Source: Tannerellaceae bacterium
Lineage (GTDB): Bacteria; Bacteroidota; Bacteroidia; Bacteroidales; Tannerellaceae
NCBI GenBank assembly: GCA_031267775.1
Contig: JAIRYL010000055.1
Coordinates: 1 to 12,569 of the forward strand
Length of the DNA: 12,569 nucleotides
Reading direction: 5' to 3'
Shown: piece by piece, positions 1 through 7,422 of the stretch
Position numbering within the stretch: position 1 is the stretch's first letter
How the letters are laid out: every line of letters starts with the position of its first letter
The notes under the pieces: generated by a model
Told to the model about the DNA's origin: nothing
The model's input: only the letters and a program-made list of their open reading frames with translations
Databases searched by the model: none
Made by a program: the position numbers and the translations under genes

Positions 1-466
1 AAAATTTCACACAGTGCAAATGCGGCATTTCCTGTCGTACCGTATCCGTACCATTCCCTTCAAAGAGGATCAATTGCGGGTTTGCGGCAAGTTTTCCGTC
101 AGCGTCAACAGAAAATGCCGTCACGCTTCCGCCGCTATAATTGGCTGTTACTACATGTTTCCGGCTTTTATCTATTACTATATTACACGGCGACGCCGCG
201 TATGTACGTTCGCTATTCAGCAACGTCAGCTTACCCTGTTCCTTATCAAAAGAGAGGGCGTAAGCAACAGCTTTTTCGTTATCATTTTCGCCAACGGCAT
301 ACACAAATTTACCATCGTCCGTCATATCCAGATACGATGGATTATCCGTTTCTACCACGCTGACATATTCCGAAACGCCTGTTTCCGTATTAAATTTATA
401 GACATATATACCTGCGCTCAATCCCATCGTATAGGTTCCTATTAATAAGTATAAGATATTGTTCAT
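1..466 (-). CDS. Lactonase family beta-propeller protein (6-phosphogluconolactonase-like), 3' part missing
   Basis: The visible 155 codons form the N-terminal part of a YbhE/Pgl-type seven-bladed beta-propeller (lactonase family, PF10282); the rest lies beyond the left edge. The start is the ATG at 464-466. The protein begins with the first propeller strand (YLLIGTYT, residues 5-12), so I see no signal peptide and expect a cytoplasmic enzyme. Blade-like repeats follow: NPSYLDMTDDGKFVYAVGE, then SPCNIVIDKSRKHVVTANY with SGGSVTAFSVD, then PHLHCVKF at the edge, all typical of the family. Characterised members hydrolyse 6-phosphogluconolactone in the oxidative pentose phosphate pathway, but the family also includes lactonases of unknown substrate, so the exact reaction is not settled. 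It lies 70 bp downstream of a lipoprotein gene on the same strand and may be cotranscribed or use its own weak promoter. Confidence 0.85.
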   Translation of the reverse strand, partial: MNNILYLLIGTYTMGLSAGIYVYKFNTETGVSEYVSVVETDNPSYLDMTDDGKFVYAVGENDNEKAVAYALSFDKEQGKLTLLNSERTYAASPCNIVIDKSRKHVVTANYSGGSVTAFSVDADGKLAANPQLILFEGNGTDTVRQEMPHLHCVKF

Positions 467-523
467 AACATTTTTATTAGATGCAGTTTTTGTTATTGTT
501 ATTATTCCATTGAAAAAACAGGC

Positions 524-531
524 TAAAGATA
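524..531 (-). promoter_or_regulatory. Possible -7 box upstream of the lactonase gene
   Basis: On the minus strand this reads TATCTTTA, seven of eight matches to the Bacteroidetes -7 box TAnnTTTG. It would place transcription start roughly 50 nt before the ATG at 466. I see no good -33 TTTG at the expected distance, so it is weak. Confidence 0.25.
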
Positions 532-536
532 AGCAT

Positions 537-1430
537 TTACATAGATATTCGTACCGGCTCGGCTATTATTTTGTAATAAGATACGGAAATCTCGCCGGAG
601 GTTGGAGGGGCAGAGCCTATTAATGCAATATGACTGGCCGGCGTTTCCCAAAGCGCTAACGGGTAATAAGGAACGCTGTCTGTAACAAAACCGTTTAACG
701 TATTCTTAAATCTTGCCGCATATTCGTCTGCCAACGTAGACTGCGCTACGTCTTCTCCTTCATAACCGGCTATGCTTTCGCCATATAAAGCGGTCATGTA
801 ATTGTATAAGAATGAACGGGTAGCGGCTATTTCTTCCTTATATTTGTTTCTACCCCGATACTCGTTTACTTTGTATGATACCAGCATGTAAGGGGTTTCG
901 GAAATTGAATGGAAAAGGGCGAGGGTAAAACCTTTGTCTAATGAAACAAAGTCAAAAGACCTCGACGCCGGTTCTTCTTCACTATCCCAGTTTATACCGA
1001 GGAAATCGCCGGTAAGCGCTACGTTCACGCTTACAGAATCGCGGCCAACAACCAGGCTATCTCTATAGGCTACTACTTTAGCTTCATATTTTCCGGGTAA
1101 ATAAAAACTTTGTTCCAAACGGATCGGCATACGGTATCCTGCATATACTTGATGAAAGATATCCGGGAGTAGCCATACAACGGAATCCAAACGTTCGCCC
1201 AGATAGTAAGCAAGCCCGCCTTTCTCGTTATTTTTCTGATCCGTTTGTATATCGAACGACATATTGCTGAACAAGCCCGCCGTTTTTGCAGAGGCCGTAA
1301 GAATAAGAGCGTCGTTAAACGCAGGCCTGTCCATACCGGCAAGGACGGCGCCTTCTTCTTTGGCGCAGGAAACCGCCAGGATGCACAGGCCTGTAAAGAC
1401 AAAGATAAGAGGGGATAACTTATTCCTCAT
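537..1430 (-). CDS. Predicted surface-exposed lipoprotein of unknown function
   Basis: I do not recognise the family. The 297-residue product starts at the ATG at 1428-1430. An in-frame ATG 60 bp upstream would add a basic tail in front of the signal peptide and is less likely. Residues 1-21 are a lipoprotein signal peptide (basic start, hydrophobic core, lipobox AVSC), with lipidated Cys22. The residues after it, A-K-E-E-G, fit the C-x-K-(D/E)2-x lipoprotein export signal described in Bacteroidetes, so the mature protein probably faces outward from the outer membrane. The rest is mostly beta-rich sequence: a segment around mature residues 70-140 (LDSVVWLLPD, LPGKYEAKVVAYRDS) resembles an Ig/PKD-like fold. 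No catalytic motif is visible. It precedes the lactonase gene on the same strand. No clear promoter is seen; the best candidate is an imperfect TTATTTTG at 1488-1495 on the minus strand. Confidence 0.75.
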   Translation of the reverse strand: MRNKLSPLIFVFTGLCILAVSCAKEEGAVLAGMDRPAFNDALILTASAKTAGLFSNMSFDIQTDQKNNEKGGLAYYLGERLDSVVWLLPDIFHQVYAGYRMPIRLEQSFYLPGKYEAKVVAYRDSLVVGRDSVSVNVALTGDFLGINWDSEEEPASRSFDFVSLDKGFTLALFHSISETPYMLVSYKVNEYRGRNKYKEEIAATRSFLYNYMTALYGESIAGYEGEDVAQSTLADEYAARFKNTLNGFVTDSVPYYPLALWETPASHIALIGSAPPTSGEISVSYYKIIAEPVRISM

Positions 1431-1533
1431 GATATAAAATCTTATCGTTTTTTTTCGGCGTAAAAGTAGACAAAAGAATCTGTTAATCAAAATAACCTGC
1501 TACCCATGATACTGAAAATACCGGGAGAAATAC

Positions 1534-1564
1534 TTGCATATAAAATAAAGAAGCCGTATTTTTG
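1534..1564 (+). promoter_or_regulatory. Promoter of rplU-rpmA
   Basis: A TTG at 1534-1536 and a perfect TAnnTTTG box (TATTTTTG) at 1557-1564 are separated by 20 bp, which fits the Bacteroidetes -33/-7 promoter. Transcription would start near 1571 and give a leader of about 80 nt before rplU. Confidence 0.65.
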
Positions 1565-1607
1565 CGCTCTGATTCCTAAAGGGTAAATAAGTGACGCAGA
1601 GATAATA

Positions 1608-1653
1608 AACAGTCCACCCCCGGAAAATAACCTGTTAATTAATTTAAAAACAG
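1608..1653 (+). promoter_or_regulatory. rplU leader with two competing short stems
   Basis: The leader contains AACAG at 1608-1612, CTGTT at 1632-1636 and AACAG again at 1649-1653, directly before the rplU ATG. CTGTT can pair with either copy, but not both. The downstream pairing would put a stem against the start codon. Ribosomal protein genes are often autoregulated through leaders, so this could be a control element. The stems are only 5 bp, so chance is a real alternative. Confidence 0.22.
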
Positions 1654-1971
1654 ATGTACGTAATTGTAGAAATTAACGGACAGCAATTCAAAGCTGAAGA
1701 AGGCAAAAAGTTATTCGTTCACCACATTCCCCATGTAGAAGGCGGCGCCTCTGTTGAATTTGATAAAGTATTGCTGGCAGACAACGATGGAGCCGTAACG
1801 GTAGGCGTTCCAACAATTGAAGGCGCAAAAGTGATTTGCGAAGTGGTTTCGCCCCTGGTGAAAGGCGACAAAGTATTGGTGTTTAAAAAGAAAAGAAGAA
1901 AAGGACACCGTAAGCTGAATGGTCATCGCCAGCAGTTTACCGAAGTGAGAATTAAAGAAGTTGTTGCGTAA
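1654..1971 (+). CDS. rplU: 50S ribosomal protein L21
   Basis: The 105-residue protein is full length for L21 and colinear with the family. It opens with MYVIVEINGQQFKAEEGKK, continues with VEFDKVLLADNDG and VGVPTIEGAKV, and ends with the basic RNA-binding tail (FKKKRRKGHRKLNGHRQQFTEVRI). L21 binds 23S rRNA in the large subunit. The gene is the first of a two-gene unit with rpmA, 22 bp downstream, an arrangement conserved across bacteria. A Bacteroidetes promoter lies about 90 bp upstream and a terminator follows rpmA. No Shine-Dalgarno is visible; the start lies in A/T-rich sequence, which is normal for this phylum. Confidence 0.98.
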   Translation: MYVIVEINGQQFKAEEGKKLFVHHIPHVEGGASVEFDKVLLADNDGAVTVGVPTIEGAKVICEVVSPLVKGDKVLVFKKKRRKGHRKLNGHRQQFTEVRIKEVVA

Positions 1972-1993
1972 CGTTTAAGAAAGTAGTAAGAAA

Positions 1994-2260
1994 ATGGCAC
2001 ATAAAAAAGGCGTAGGTAGTTCAAAGAACGGTCGTGAATCCGAAAGTAAACGACTTGGCGTTAAGCTTTTTGGCGGAGAATTTGCTAAAGCGGGTAATAT
2101 CCTGGTGCGTCAAAGAGGCACGGTTCATCATCCCGGCGAAAATGTGGGTATCGGTAAAGATCATACATTGTATGCCCTGATCGACGGCGAAGTGAAATTC
2201 CGTAAAGGAAAAGAAAACAGATCTTTCGTATCTATTGTAAAATTAGCAGGGGAAGCTTGA
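1994..2260 (+). CDS. rpmA: 50S ribosomal protein L27
   Basis: The 88-residue protein matches L27 along its length: MAHKKGVGSSKNGRESESKRLG at the start, then GGEFAKAGNILVRQRGT, HHPGENVGIGKDHTLYALIDG and VKFRK. The flexible N-terminal tail of L27 reaches the peptidyl-transferase centre. Here it begins directly at MAHKKG, without the cleavable extension found before this sequence in many Firmicutes, so no processing protease is needed. The gene follows rplU by 22 bp and is closed by a strong terminator at 2288-2317, so the two form one transcription unit. Confidence 0.98.
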   Translation: MAHKKGVGSSKNGRESESKRLGVKLFGGEFAKAGNILVRQRGTVHHPGENVGIGKDHTLYALIDGEVKFRKGKENRSFVSIVKLAGEA

Positions 2261-2287
2261 TTTTTTCCTTGTAAACAACTTATAAGA

Positions 2288-2317
2288 GGGGCGTCCGTTT
2301 GCGGGCGTTCCTTTTTT
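2288..2317 (+). terminator. Rho-independent terminator after rpmA
   Basis: A 10-bp stem, 2288-2297 (GGGGCGTCCG) with 2302-2311 (CGGGCGTTCC), closes a four-base TTTG loop and is followed by six T at 2312-2317. All ten positions pair, three of them as G-U wobbles. Confidence 0.92.
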
Positions 2318-2357
2318 AGTTACAGGCGTACGTTTTCATTGTATGGCATGGCGTATT

Positions 2358-2389
2358 TTTTACGGATTGTTCTAATATACGTATATTTG
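2358..2389 (+). promoter_or_regulatory. Promoter of cytidine deaminase
   Basis: A perfect TAnnTTTG box (TATATTTG) lies at 2382-2389. A poor -33 element, TTTT at 2358-2361, lies 20 bp upstream. The transcript would start near 2396. That excludes the upstream in-frame ATG at 2339 and supports the start at 2414. Confidence 0.55.
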
Positions 2390-2413
2390 CCTGTACATAC
2401 TAAATTACATGCG

Positions 2414-2920
2414 ATGAAGGAATTGATTTTTGAAACAAAAATACGGGCGTTTCCTGTTGCGGAAGCGCCGGAAATATATAAGGAGTTAATTGAATCGGCT
2501 ATTGACGCCACCGCTAATGCGTATGCTCCTTATTCGCGTTTTAACGTGGGAGCGGCCGTGTTATTGAAGAATGGGAAGATTATGGCGGGCAGTAATCAGG
2601 AAAATGCCGCTTATCCTTCCGGTTTATGCGCCGAACGGGTAGCTTTGTTTTCCGCTAACGCCCAATACCCCGATTCTGCGGTTCTGGCCCTTGCCATAGC
2701 AGCCGTAACGAATGGGAAACAGGTTGACATGATAACGCCCTGCGGCGCTTGCAGGCAGGTATTGCTTGAAGTGGAAAAACGCTATCGATCTCCGGTAAAA
2801 ATATTGTTATGCGGCAGAAAACAAATTTATATGGCGGAAAGCGCCGCGTCTTTGCTTCCCCTTTGTTTTGACGGGAGCGACATACAAAAGGATGTATCGC
2901 CGCCGACACATCCTTTATGA
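2414..2920 (+). CDS. cdd: Cytidine deaminase
   Basis: This 168-residue protein is a zinc-dependent cytidine deaminase that converts cytidine and deoxycytidine to uridine and deoxyuridine in pyrimidine salvage. It shows the full family signature: SRFNVGAAVL (residues 41-50), the first zinc and catalytic motif C72-A73-E74 in NAAYPSGLCAERVAL, and the second zinc motif P-C110-G-A-C113-R. One cysteine plus a PCxxC pair is the pattern of the small homotetrameric class, although the chain is about 30 residues longer than the shortest members because of an extra N-terminal segment. The start at 2414 is preferred because the likely -7 box at 2382-2389 lies between it and an earlier in-frame ATG at 2339. 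The gene ends 13 bp from the convergent glucan phosphorylase gene, and its last codons form half of a shared hairpin. Confidence 0.95.
   Translation: MKELIFETKIRAFPVAEAPEIYKELIESAIDATANAYAPYSRFNVGAAVLLKNGKIMAGSNQENAAYPSGLCAERVALFSANAQYPDSAVLALAIAAVTNGKQVDMITPCGACRQVLLEVEKRYRSPVKILLCGRKQIYMAESAASLLPLCFDGSDIQKDVSPPTHPL
2887..2916. terminator. Hairpin between convergent cdd and glgP, possible two-way terminator
   Basis: A perfect 9-bp inverted repeat, AAAGGATGT at 2887-2895 and ACATCCTTT at 2908-2916, with a 12-base loop. It lies inside the last codons of cdd and 18 bp past the glgP stop. On the minus strand the descending arm ends in four T, but neither strand has a long T tract, so its strength is uncertain. 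Confidence 0.5.
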
Positions 2921-2933
2921 GTTACCGAGCTTA

Positions 2934-5504
2934 TTACATTGAAATCCACCGCACGTAGGCAAAATCCATGCGATGCGGGAGTTCTTTGTTTACCGGGTGA
3001 ACGCGAAAACCTATCTTATGGAGGCCGGCTTCGGGGGCTGAAACTTTCAGCTCGAAATAAAGTCTGGAACCTTCTTCTCTTTTGAGAATAAAGGGATAAA
3101 CGTCGTATAAATCCAGCGTGTTTGTTTCGGGATTATCTTTGGTTACCACCATATCAACGCCTACCATGCCTTGAAGCTCTTTCCGGTCGATAACCAGCCG
3201 GTAGGTATATTCATTTCCTACAATCGACGGATTTTTGCTCAGATCCTGGTCTAACGTAAACGATTCTACCTGAAAACTGTCCCAATGCGAAGCTACCTCC
3301 TCCTTCCAGGCGGCTATTTCCTTTGCTTTTGCAAAATTATTTTCTTTCAGGCGAAACGAGCGGGTAGCCAGTTTGTTATAGAAACGATTTATATAATCGT
3401 CCAGCATGCGCCTCATGGTATAGTCGGGAGCAATCTGCGAGATAGAATTTTTGATATATTGTATCCACTCGGGCGAATATCCCTCGCTATTTTTGGCATA
3501 GTAAAGCGGAATAATTTTGTTTTCCAGTATGTGATAAATAGTCGCCGCGTCTAACTGGTCTTGATACTGCTGGTTTTCGTATGTACGTTTGGCGGTTAGC
3601 GCCCATCCGGCGCCTTCCCTATAACCTTCGTACCACCAGCCGTCTAAGACGGAAAAATTAAGCACGCCATTCATCTCGGCCTTTTCGCCGGATGTTCCGG
3701 AGGCTTCCAACGGGCGCGTCGGGGTGTTAAACCATACGTCTACGCCGGATATCAGGCGGCGCGCCAGACTCATATCGTAGTTTTCGAGAAAAATAATTTT
3801 GCCCAGAAATTCCGGGCGACGGGAAATTTCGACAATATACTTAATCAAGCCCTGTCCGCCGCCATCGGCCGGATGCGCTTTTCCGGTATAGATAAACTGG
3901 ATAGGATATTTTTCGTTATTGATTATCTTGGCCAAACGGTCTAAATCGGTAAACAGCAGGTGCGCGCGCTTGTACGTAGCAAACCGCCGTCCAAAACCGA
4001 TCAGTAAAGCGTTTGGATTGATTTTATCCAGGATAGATACCACTTTGGAAGGGTCTCCCTGATTCTTCAGCCAGTTGTCGCTGAACTGTATCTTGATATA
4101 ATCGACAAGTTTTTGTTTGAGCGCTTTGCGGATGTTCCATATTTCTTCGCAAGAGACGCGCTGGATAGCTTCCCAATAGGTTTTATTAGCCTGGTCGGTC
4201 ATAAATCCGGGCGCAAAATGGCTGGTATAGAAACGTTTCCATTCCGTAGCCGCCCATGTTGGCATGTGCACGCCGTTTGTAACCCAGCCTACGTGCGATT
4301 CGCTGGGGAAATAACCTTTCCAGATAGGGGAAAACATTCGTTGCGATACTTTTCCGTGCAGCCAGCTTACGCCATTGGCCTCCTGGCAGGTATTGAGCGC
4401 GAATACGCTCATCGAGAATTTTTCGCTTGTGCCGGGTTCTTCGCGTCCCATATCGATAAAATCATCCCAGCTAATACCCAATTTGGCCGGAAATTCGCCC
4501 ATATAACGCCCGAATAATCCCTCTTCAAAATAATCGTGCCCCGCAGGAACCGGCGTATGCACGGTGTATAAAGCCGACGAACGTACCACTTCCAGCGCCT
4601 CGTTAAACGACAATCCGCTTCCCTGTATATAATCTACCAGCCGCTGCGCGTTAATTAAGGCGGCATGCCCTTCGTTGCAATGATATATCTGCTTCTTTAT
4701 TCCCAGCTTCTTTAGCGCCAGAATGCCGCCGATACCCAAAAGGTACTCCTGCTTCATCCTGTTTTCCCAGTCGCCGCCGTATAATTGATGGGTAATGGAG
4801 CGATCCCACTCGCTGTTTTCGGGAATATCCGTATCCATCAGGTACAAAGAGATGCGTCCGACGGCCACTTTCCAGAGGTGGACAAACACGGTTCTTCCGG
4901 GATAGGGAACTTGAAGCATGAGAGGCTCGCCGCTTGCATTCATCACCTGCGTTAAGGGCAGGGAAGCAAAATTCTGCGGTTCATAATTAGCTACCTGCTG
5001 CCCTTCCACCGACAGCGACTGGGTGAAATAGCCATAGCGGTAAAGAAATCCCACCCCCGTGAGATCAATATTACTGTCGCTTGCCTCCTTGAGGTAATCG
5101 CCGGCCAGTATGCCCAAACCGCCGGAATAAATCTTCAGCACATTGGTAAGTCCGTATTCCATACTGAAATAAGCTACCGATGGTTTGGAGGCGTCCGGTA
5201 TTACGTCTATATATTTCCTGAAAAGCGTATAGGTATCGTTTATTTCGTCCATCAGGTCTTTATCCTTGATTATTTCGTCCATCCGCTTAACGGATAAGCG
5301 CTGGAGCATGAGCACCGGATTGCCTTCTGTCGATTTCCAAAGTTCTTTATCCAACTTCCCAAATAATTTGGCCCCTTCGTGATTCCACACCCACCATAAA
5401 TTATGCGCCATTTCTTCCAGTTGCGCCAGGTCTTTGGGGAGCGACGCATGCGAATAAATTTCCTTCCAAATCGGGTTGTTTGAATTGTTTGCCTTAATTT
5501 TCAT
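2934..5504 (-). CDS. glgP: Alpha-glucan (glycogen/maltodextrin) phosphorylase, GT35
   Basis: The 856-residue protein releases glucose-1-phosphate from the non-reducing ends of alpha-1,4-glucan, using phosphate and pyridoxal phosphate. Residues 1-100 form the DUF3417-type N-terminal domain (EEMAHNLWWVWNHEGAKLFG) that marks the subfamily also found in archaea and Thermus, distinct from E. coli GlgP/MalP. The next part has the catalytic core motifs VAYFSMEYGL, YSGGLGILAGDYLKEASD and HCNEGHAAL. The cofactor motif EASGTSGEKAEMNG puts the PLP lysine at K608. The C-terminal 130 residues (beta-rich, ending FAYVRWISM) form an extra domain usual for this long subfamily. The gene lies 82 bp downstream of the glycogen synthase gene on the same strand and has its own promoter box in that gap. 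The start at 5502-5504 has no Shine-Dalgarno. Confidence 0.95.
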   Translation of the reverse strand: MKIKANNSNNPIWKEIYSHASLPKDLAQLEEMAHNLWWVWNHEGAKLFGKLDKELWKSTEGNPVLMLQRLSVKRMDEIIKDKDLMDEINDTYTLFRKYIDVIPDASKPSVAYFSMEYGLTNVLKIYSGGLGILAGDYLKEASDSNIDLTGVGFLYRYGYFTQSLSVEGQQVANYEPQNFASLPLTQVMNASGEPLMLQVPYPGRTVFVHLWKVAVGRISLYLMDTDIPENSEWDRSITHQLYGGDWENRMKQEYLLGIGGILALKKLGIKKQIYHCNEGHAALINAQRLVDYIQGSGLSFNEALEVVRSSALYTVHTPVPAGHDYFEEGLFGRYMGEFPAKLGISWDDFIDMGREEPGTSEKFSMSVFALNTCQEANGVSWLHGKVSQRMFSPIWKGYFPSESHVGWVTNGVHMPTWAATEWKRFYTSHFAPGFMTDQANKTYWEAIQRVSCEEIWNIRKALKQKLVDYIKIQFSDNWLKNQGDPSKVVSILDKINPNALLIGFGRRFATYKRAHLLFTDLDRLAKIINNEKYPIQFIYTGKAHPADGGGQGLIKYIVEISRRPEFLGKIIFLENYDMSLARRLISGVDVWFNTPTRPLEASGTSGEKAEMNGVLNFSVLDGWWYEGYREGAGWALTAKRTYENQQYQDQLDAATIYHILENKIIPLYYAKNSEGYSPEWIQYIKNSISQIAPDYTMRRMLDDYINRFYNKLATRSFRLKENNFAKAKEIAAWKEEVASHWDSFQVESFTLDQDLSKNPSIVGNEYTYRLVIDRKELQGMVGVDMVVTKDNPETNTLDLYDVYPFILKREEGSRLYFELKVSAPEAGLHKIGFRVHPVNKELPHRMDFAYVRWISM

Positions 5505-5551
5505 TCTATGAAGATTTATATGTTTTCAAATTCCATTTTTTTACAGGGGAG

Positions 5552-5559
5552 CAAAGATA
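5552..5559 (-). promoter_or_regulatory. -7 box of an internal promoter for glgP
   Basis: The minus strand reads TATCTTTG, a perfect TAnnTTTG box, 47 bp before the glgP start. No good -33 element is seen. The same eight bases occur in front of glgA at 7285-7292, so glgP can probably be transcribed both with glgA and alone. Confidence 0.5.
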
Positions 5560-5586
5560 GGGTTATCTTCGTAAAAGAAGGTTTAT

Positions 5587-7245
5587 TTACCCGATTCTTT
5601 TTGCCTTGTTCCGTAGCGCGATATCAAAAGCCTGCCGGTAGAAAGCGATAAATTTGCCCCATTCGGCCTGCGAAGCAAGTTTGAAGCAGCTATTTCGGAT
5701 AGCTTGCAAGCCGGCTTTTTTTTCGCGGGATAGCGTTAAGACGGCTTGCCCGATAGCGTCGGCTACTTCAAAATAATTAGAATCGGTTCTGTCTATAACC
5801 TGTACGCCCTGCGTGATGCAGCGTCCGGCGCCTTCCTGCCGCGCCCACAAGCCAAAACCGGCCAGATTGGTGGTAACAGTAGGGACGCCAAAGGCAATGC
5901 TTTCGAGCGGAGTATATCCCCACGGCTCGTAGTAAGAAGGGTAAACGGTAGCATCCATGCCTGTCAGCAAATCGTAATACGATTTATTTAATATCCCGTC
6001 TTTACCGTCCAGGTAGCAGGGAACAAAGATTATTTTTATTCGTTCCGACGCATTGTTGGTAAAGCCTTTCTGCGCAATACAGGTCAACACCTTGTCGCTC
6101 CCCTGCCGGTGGAGCCAATGAGTGCAGAAGGGCGTTTGCATGGGCGCGGTGGTGCAAATATCGTGTTCAAGAGCCGTTTGCAGGTCGGCGCGCACGCCGC
6201 GCACCCACGCAGGAGTCATGATAAAAGCTACAACGTCGCGCTGCAGCTCGCCGGACGTGCGAAGCTTATCCATCGCTTCGATAAAAACGTCTATACCTTT
6301 ATTATGATATTCGTATCGTCCGCTGATAGAAACCAGCAGCGCGCCGGGATGCAGGGGCGTACCCAGCAGCTTTTCGGCCATATTGATCAGCGTATGGCGG
6401 GCTTCTTCCCTTTTCAGGGCATAGCGGGCGCCTTCGGGTACGAAATCGGGTTCAAAACCGTTGGGGGTGACGACGTCGGGCGATTTTTCAAGCAACTGCC
6501 GGCATTCCAGGGCTGTAATATCGCTCACGGTGGTAAAGCAGTCGGCATGCGCCGCCGCCTGTTTTTCCAGCGAATGCTTAGCCTGCATATTCAGTTCTGC
6601 AGCCATGGCGTCGCCCCGGTACTCGTCCAGATGCGAATAGAGCGGCTTGTCGTTGCCGGCGATAGAGCGTCCGACGGAGGTAGCGTGGGTAGTAAAGACG
6701 GTGGCTACCGCGGGAAGCGTTTGCTTTATGTACAAAGCGCCCATTCCCAGCATCCACTCGTTAAACAGGGCGATAACCTTTTTACCGTCCAGTTTGTAGA
6801 AATGATAGAAGCTCTCTATCACCTTTCCCGCCGCGTAGGCAAACAGACAGGATTCGTCGTAATCGCCATACGCCTGCAGGGAATTTACCTGGAAGCGATC
6901 CCACATGGCATAGTATAACCCGTTTTTTTCGTCGGAAAAAGGCGTGAAATCCACCAGTATGACAAAGGGCTTTCCGGGAATATCCCAGCGCCCGATTTTC
7001 AGGACGAGGCCATCCGTTTGTTCGGCCTGTTTTTTCCAGTCGGCAAATAAATCTTTGTCTTCCACAAAGTCCGGCGCCTTGGCGTCCTTCCATACGTCCG
7101 GGCCTATAAATACTATTCTGTCAGGATAAATTTTCTCTAATGTTCGCGCTTTGGTAGAAAGTACGGTATAGATGCCGCCTACTTTATTACATACTTCCCA
7201 GCTACTTTCAAATATATAATCTATCATACCGTTCTCGTACTCCAT
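5587..7245 (-). CDS. Glycogen synthase, eukaryote-like GT3 family
   Basis: The 552-residue protein extends alpha-1,4-glucan from a nucleotide sugar. It resembles fungal and animal glycogen synthase (GT3, PF05693) rather than bacterial GlgA (GT5). The N-terminal donor-site motif is EVCNKVGGIYTVLSTKA (residues 17-33). The acceptor/catalytic motif YPSYYEPWGYTPLESIAFGVPT (435-456) includes Glu440 and Glu448, the pair spaced as in eukaryotic enzymes, and is followed by TTNLAGFG. GT3 enzymes of eukaryotes use UDP-glucose; the donor here is inferred. The chain is about 150 residues shorter than yeast or human enzymes and lacks their phosphorylated tails. A C-terminal helix (516-544) aligns with the eukaryotic glucose-6-phosphate sensor but has lost most of its arginines. 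The start at 7243-7245 is the first ATG; a second in-frame ATG is six codons on. It is first of a pair with glgP. No branching enzyme or ADP-glucose synthase gene is nearby. Confidence 0.9.
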   Translation of the reverse strand: MEYENGMIDYIFESSWEVCNKVGGIYTVLSTKARTLEKIYPDRIVFIGPDVWKDAKAPDFVEDKDLFADWKKQAEQTDGLVLKIGRWDIPGKPFVILVDFTPFSDEKNGLYYAMWDRFQVNSLQAYGDYDESCLFAYAAGKVIESFYHFYKLDGKKVIALFNEWMLGMGALYIKQTLPAVATVFTTHATSVGRSIAGNDKPLYSHLDEYRGDAMAAELNMQAKHSLEKQAAAHADCFTTVSDITALECRQLLEKSPDVVTPNGFEPDFVPEGARYALKREEARHTLINMAEKLLGTPLHPGALLVSISGRYEYHNKGIDVFIEAMDKLRTSGELQRDVVAFIMTPAWVRGVRADLQTALEHDICTTAPMQTPFCTHWLHRQGSDKVLTCIAQKGFTNNASERIKIIFVPCYLDGKDGILNKSYYDLLTGMDATVYPSYYEPWGYTPLESIAFGVPTVTTNLAGFGLWARQEGAGRCITQGVQVIDRTDSNYFEVADAIGQAVLTLSREKKAGLQAIRNSCFKLASQAEWGKFIAFYRQAFDIALRNKAKRIG

Positions 7246-7284
7246 ACAATTGATTAAAGTTACTTATTTGGGTTTTTGAGCTTG

Positions 7285-7292
7285 CAAAGATA
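7285..7292 (-). promoter_or_regulatory. -7 box of the glycogen synthase promoter
   Basis: The minus strand reads TATCTTTG, a perfect TAnnTTTG box, 39 bp before the start codon. The -33 region upstream has no clear TTTG at 19-21 bp, so the promoter may be weak or need an activator. Confidence 0.5.
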
Positions 7293-7350
7293 GAAATACT
7301 GTCAAAACTTTGTTTATAAATAATAGATTTTAATTGAATAAAATGATACT

Positions 7351-7391
7351 ATAATAAAAATAAGCGCCGCCGAAACGCCGAAAACGGCGCT
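7351..7391 (-). terminator. Terminator-like hairpin facing left, with no gene upstream
   Basis: AGCGCCG at 7363-7369 and CGGCGCT at 7385-7391 form a 7-bp G/C-rich stem with a 15-base loop. On the minus strand it is followed by the T-rich run TATTTTTATTAT (7362-7351). It would end a minus-strand transcript coming from the repeat region, or shield the glycogen synthase promoter from read-through. No gene on that strand explains it. Confidence 0.4.
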
Positions 7392-7422
7392 GGCAGCCCC
7401 TTTCAGGCCAGGCTAATGCGCG

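Noticed and set aside
14..445. Plus-strand ORF at the left edge
   Set aside because: The minus strand gives a clear propeller lactonase over the same bases.
2339..2413. N-terminal extension of cytidine deaminase from the ATG at 2339
   Set aside because: The likely -7 box at 2382-2389 lies inside it, and the extension is unlike the family.
6109..6918. Long plus-strand ORF (269 codons) inside glycogen synthase
   Set aside because: It is antisense to conserved GT3 coding sequence and has no recognisable motif.
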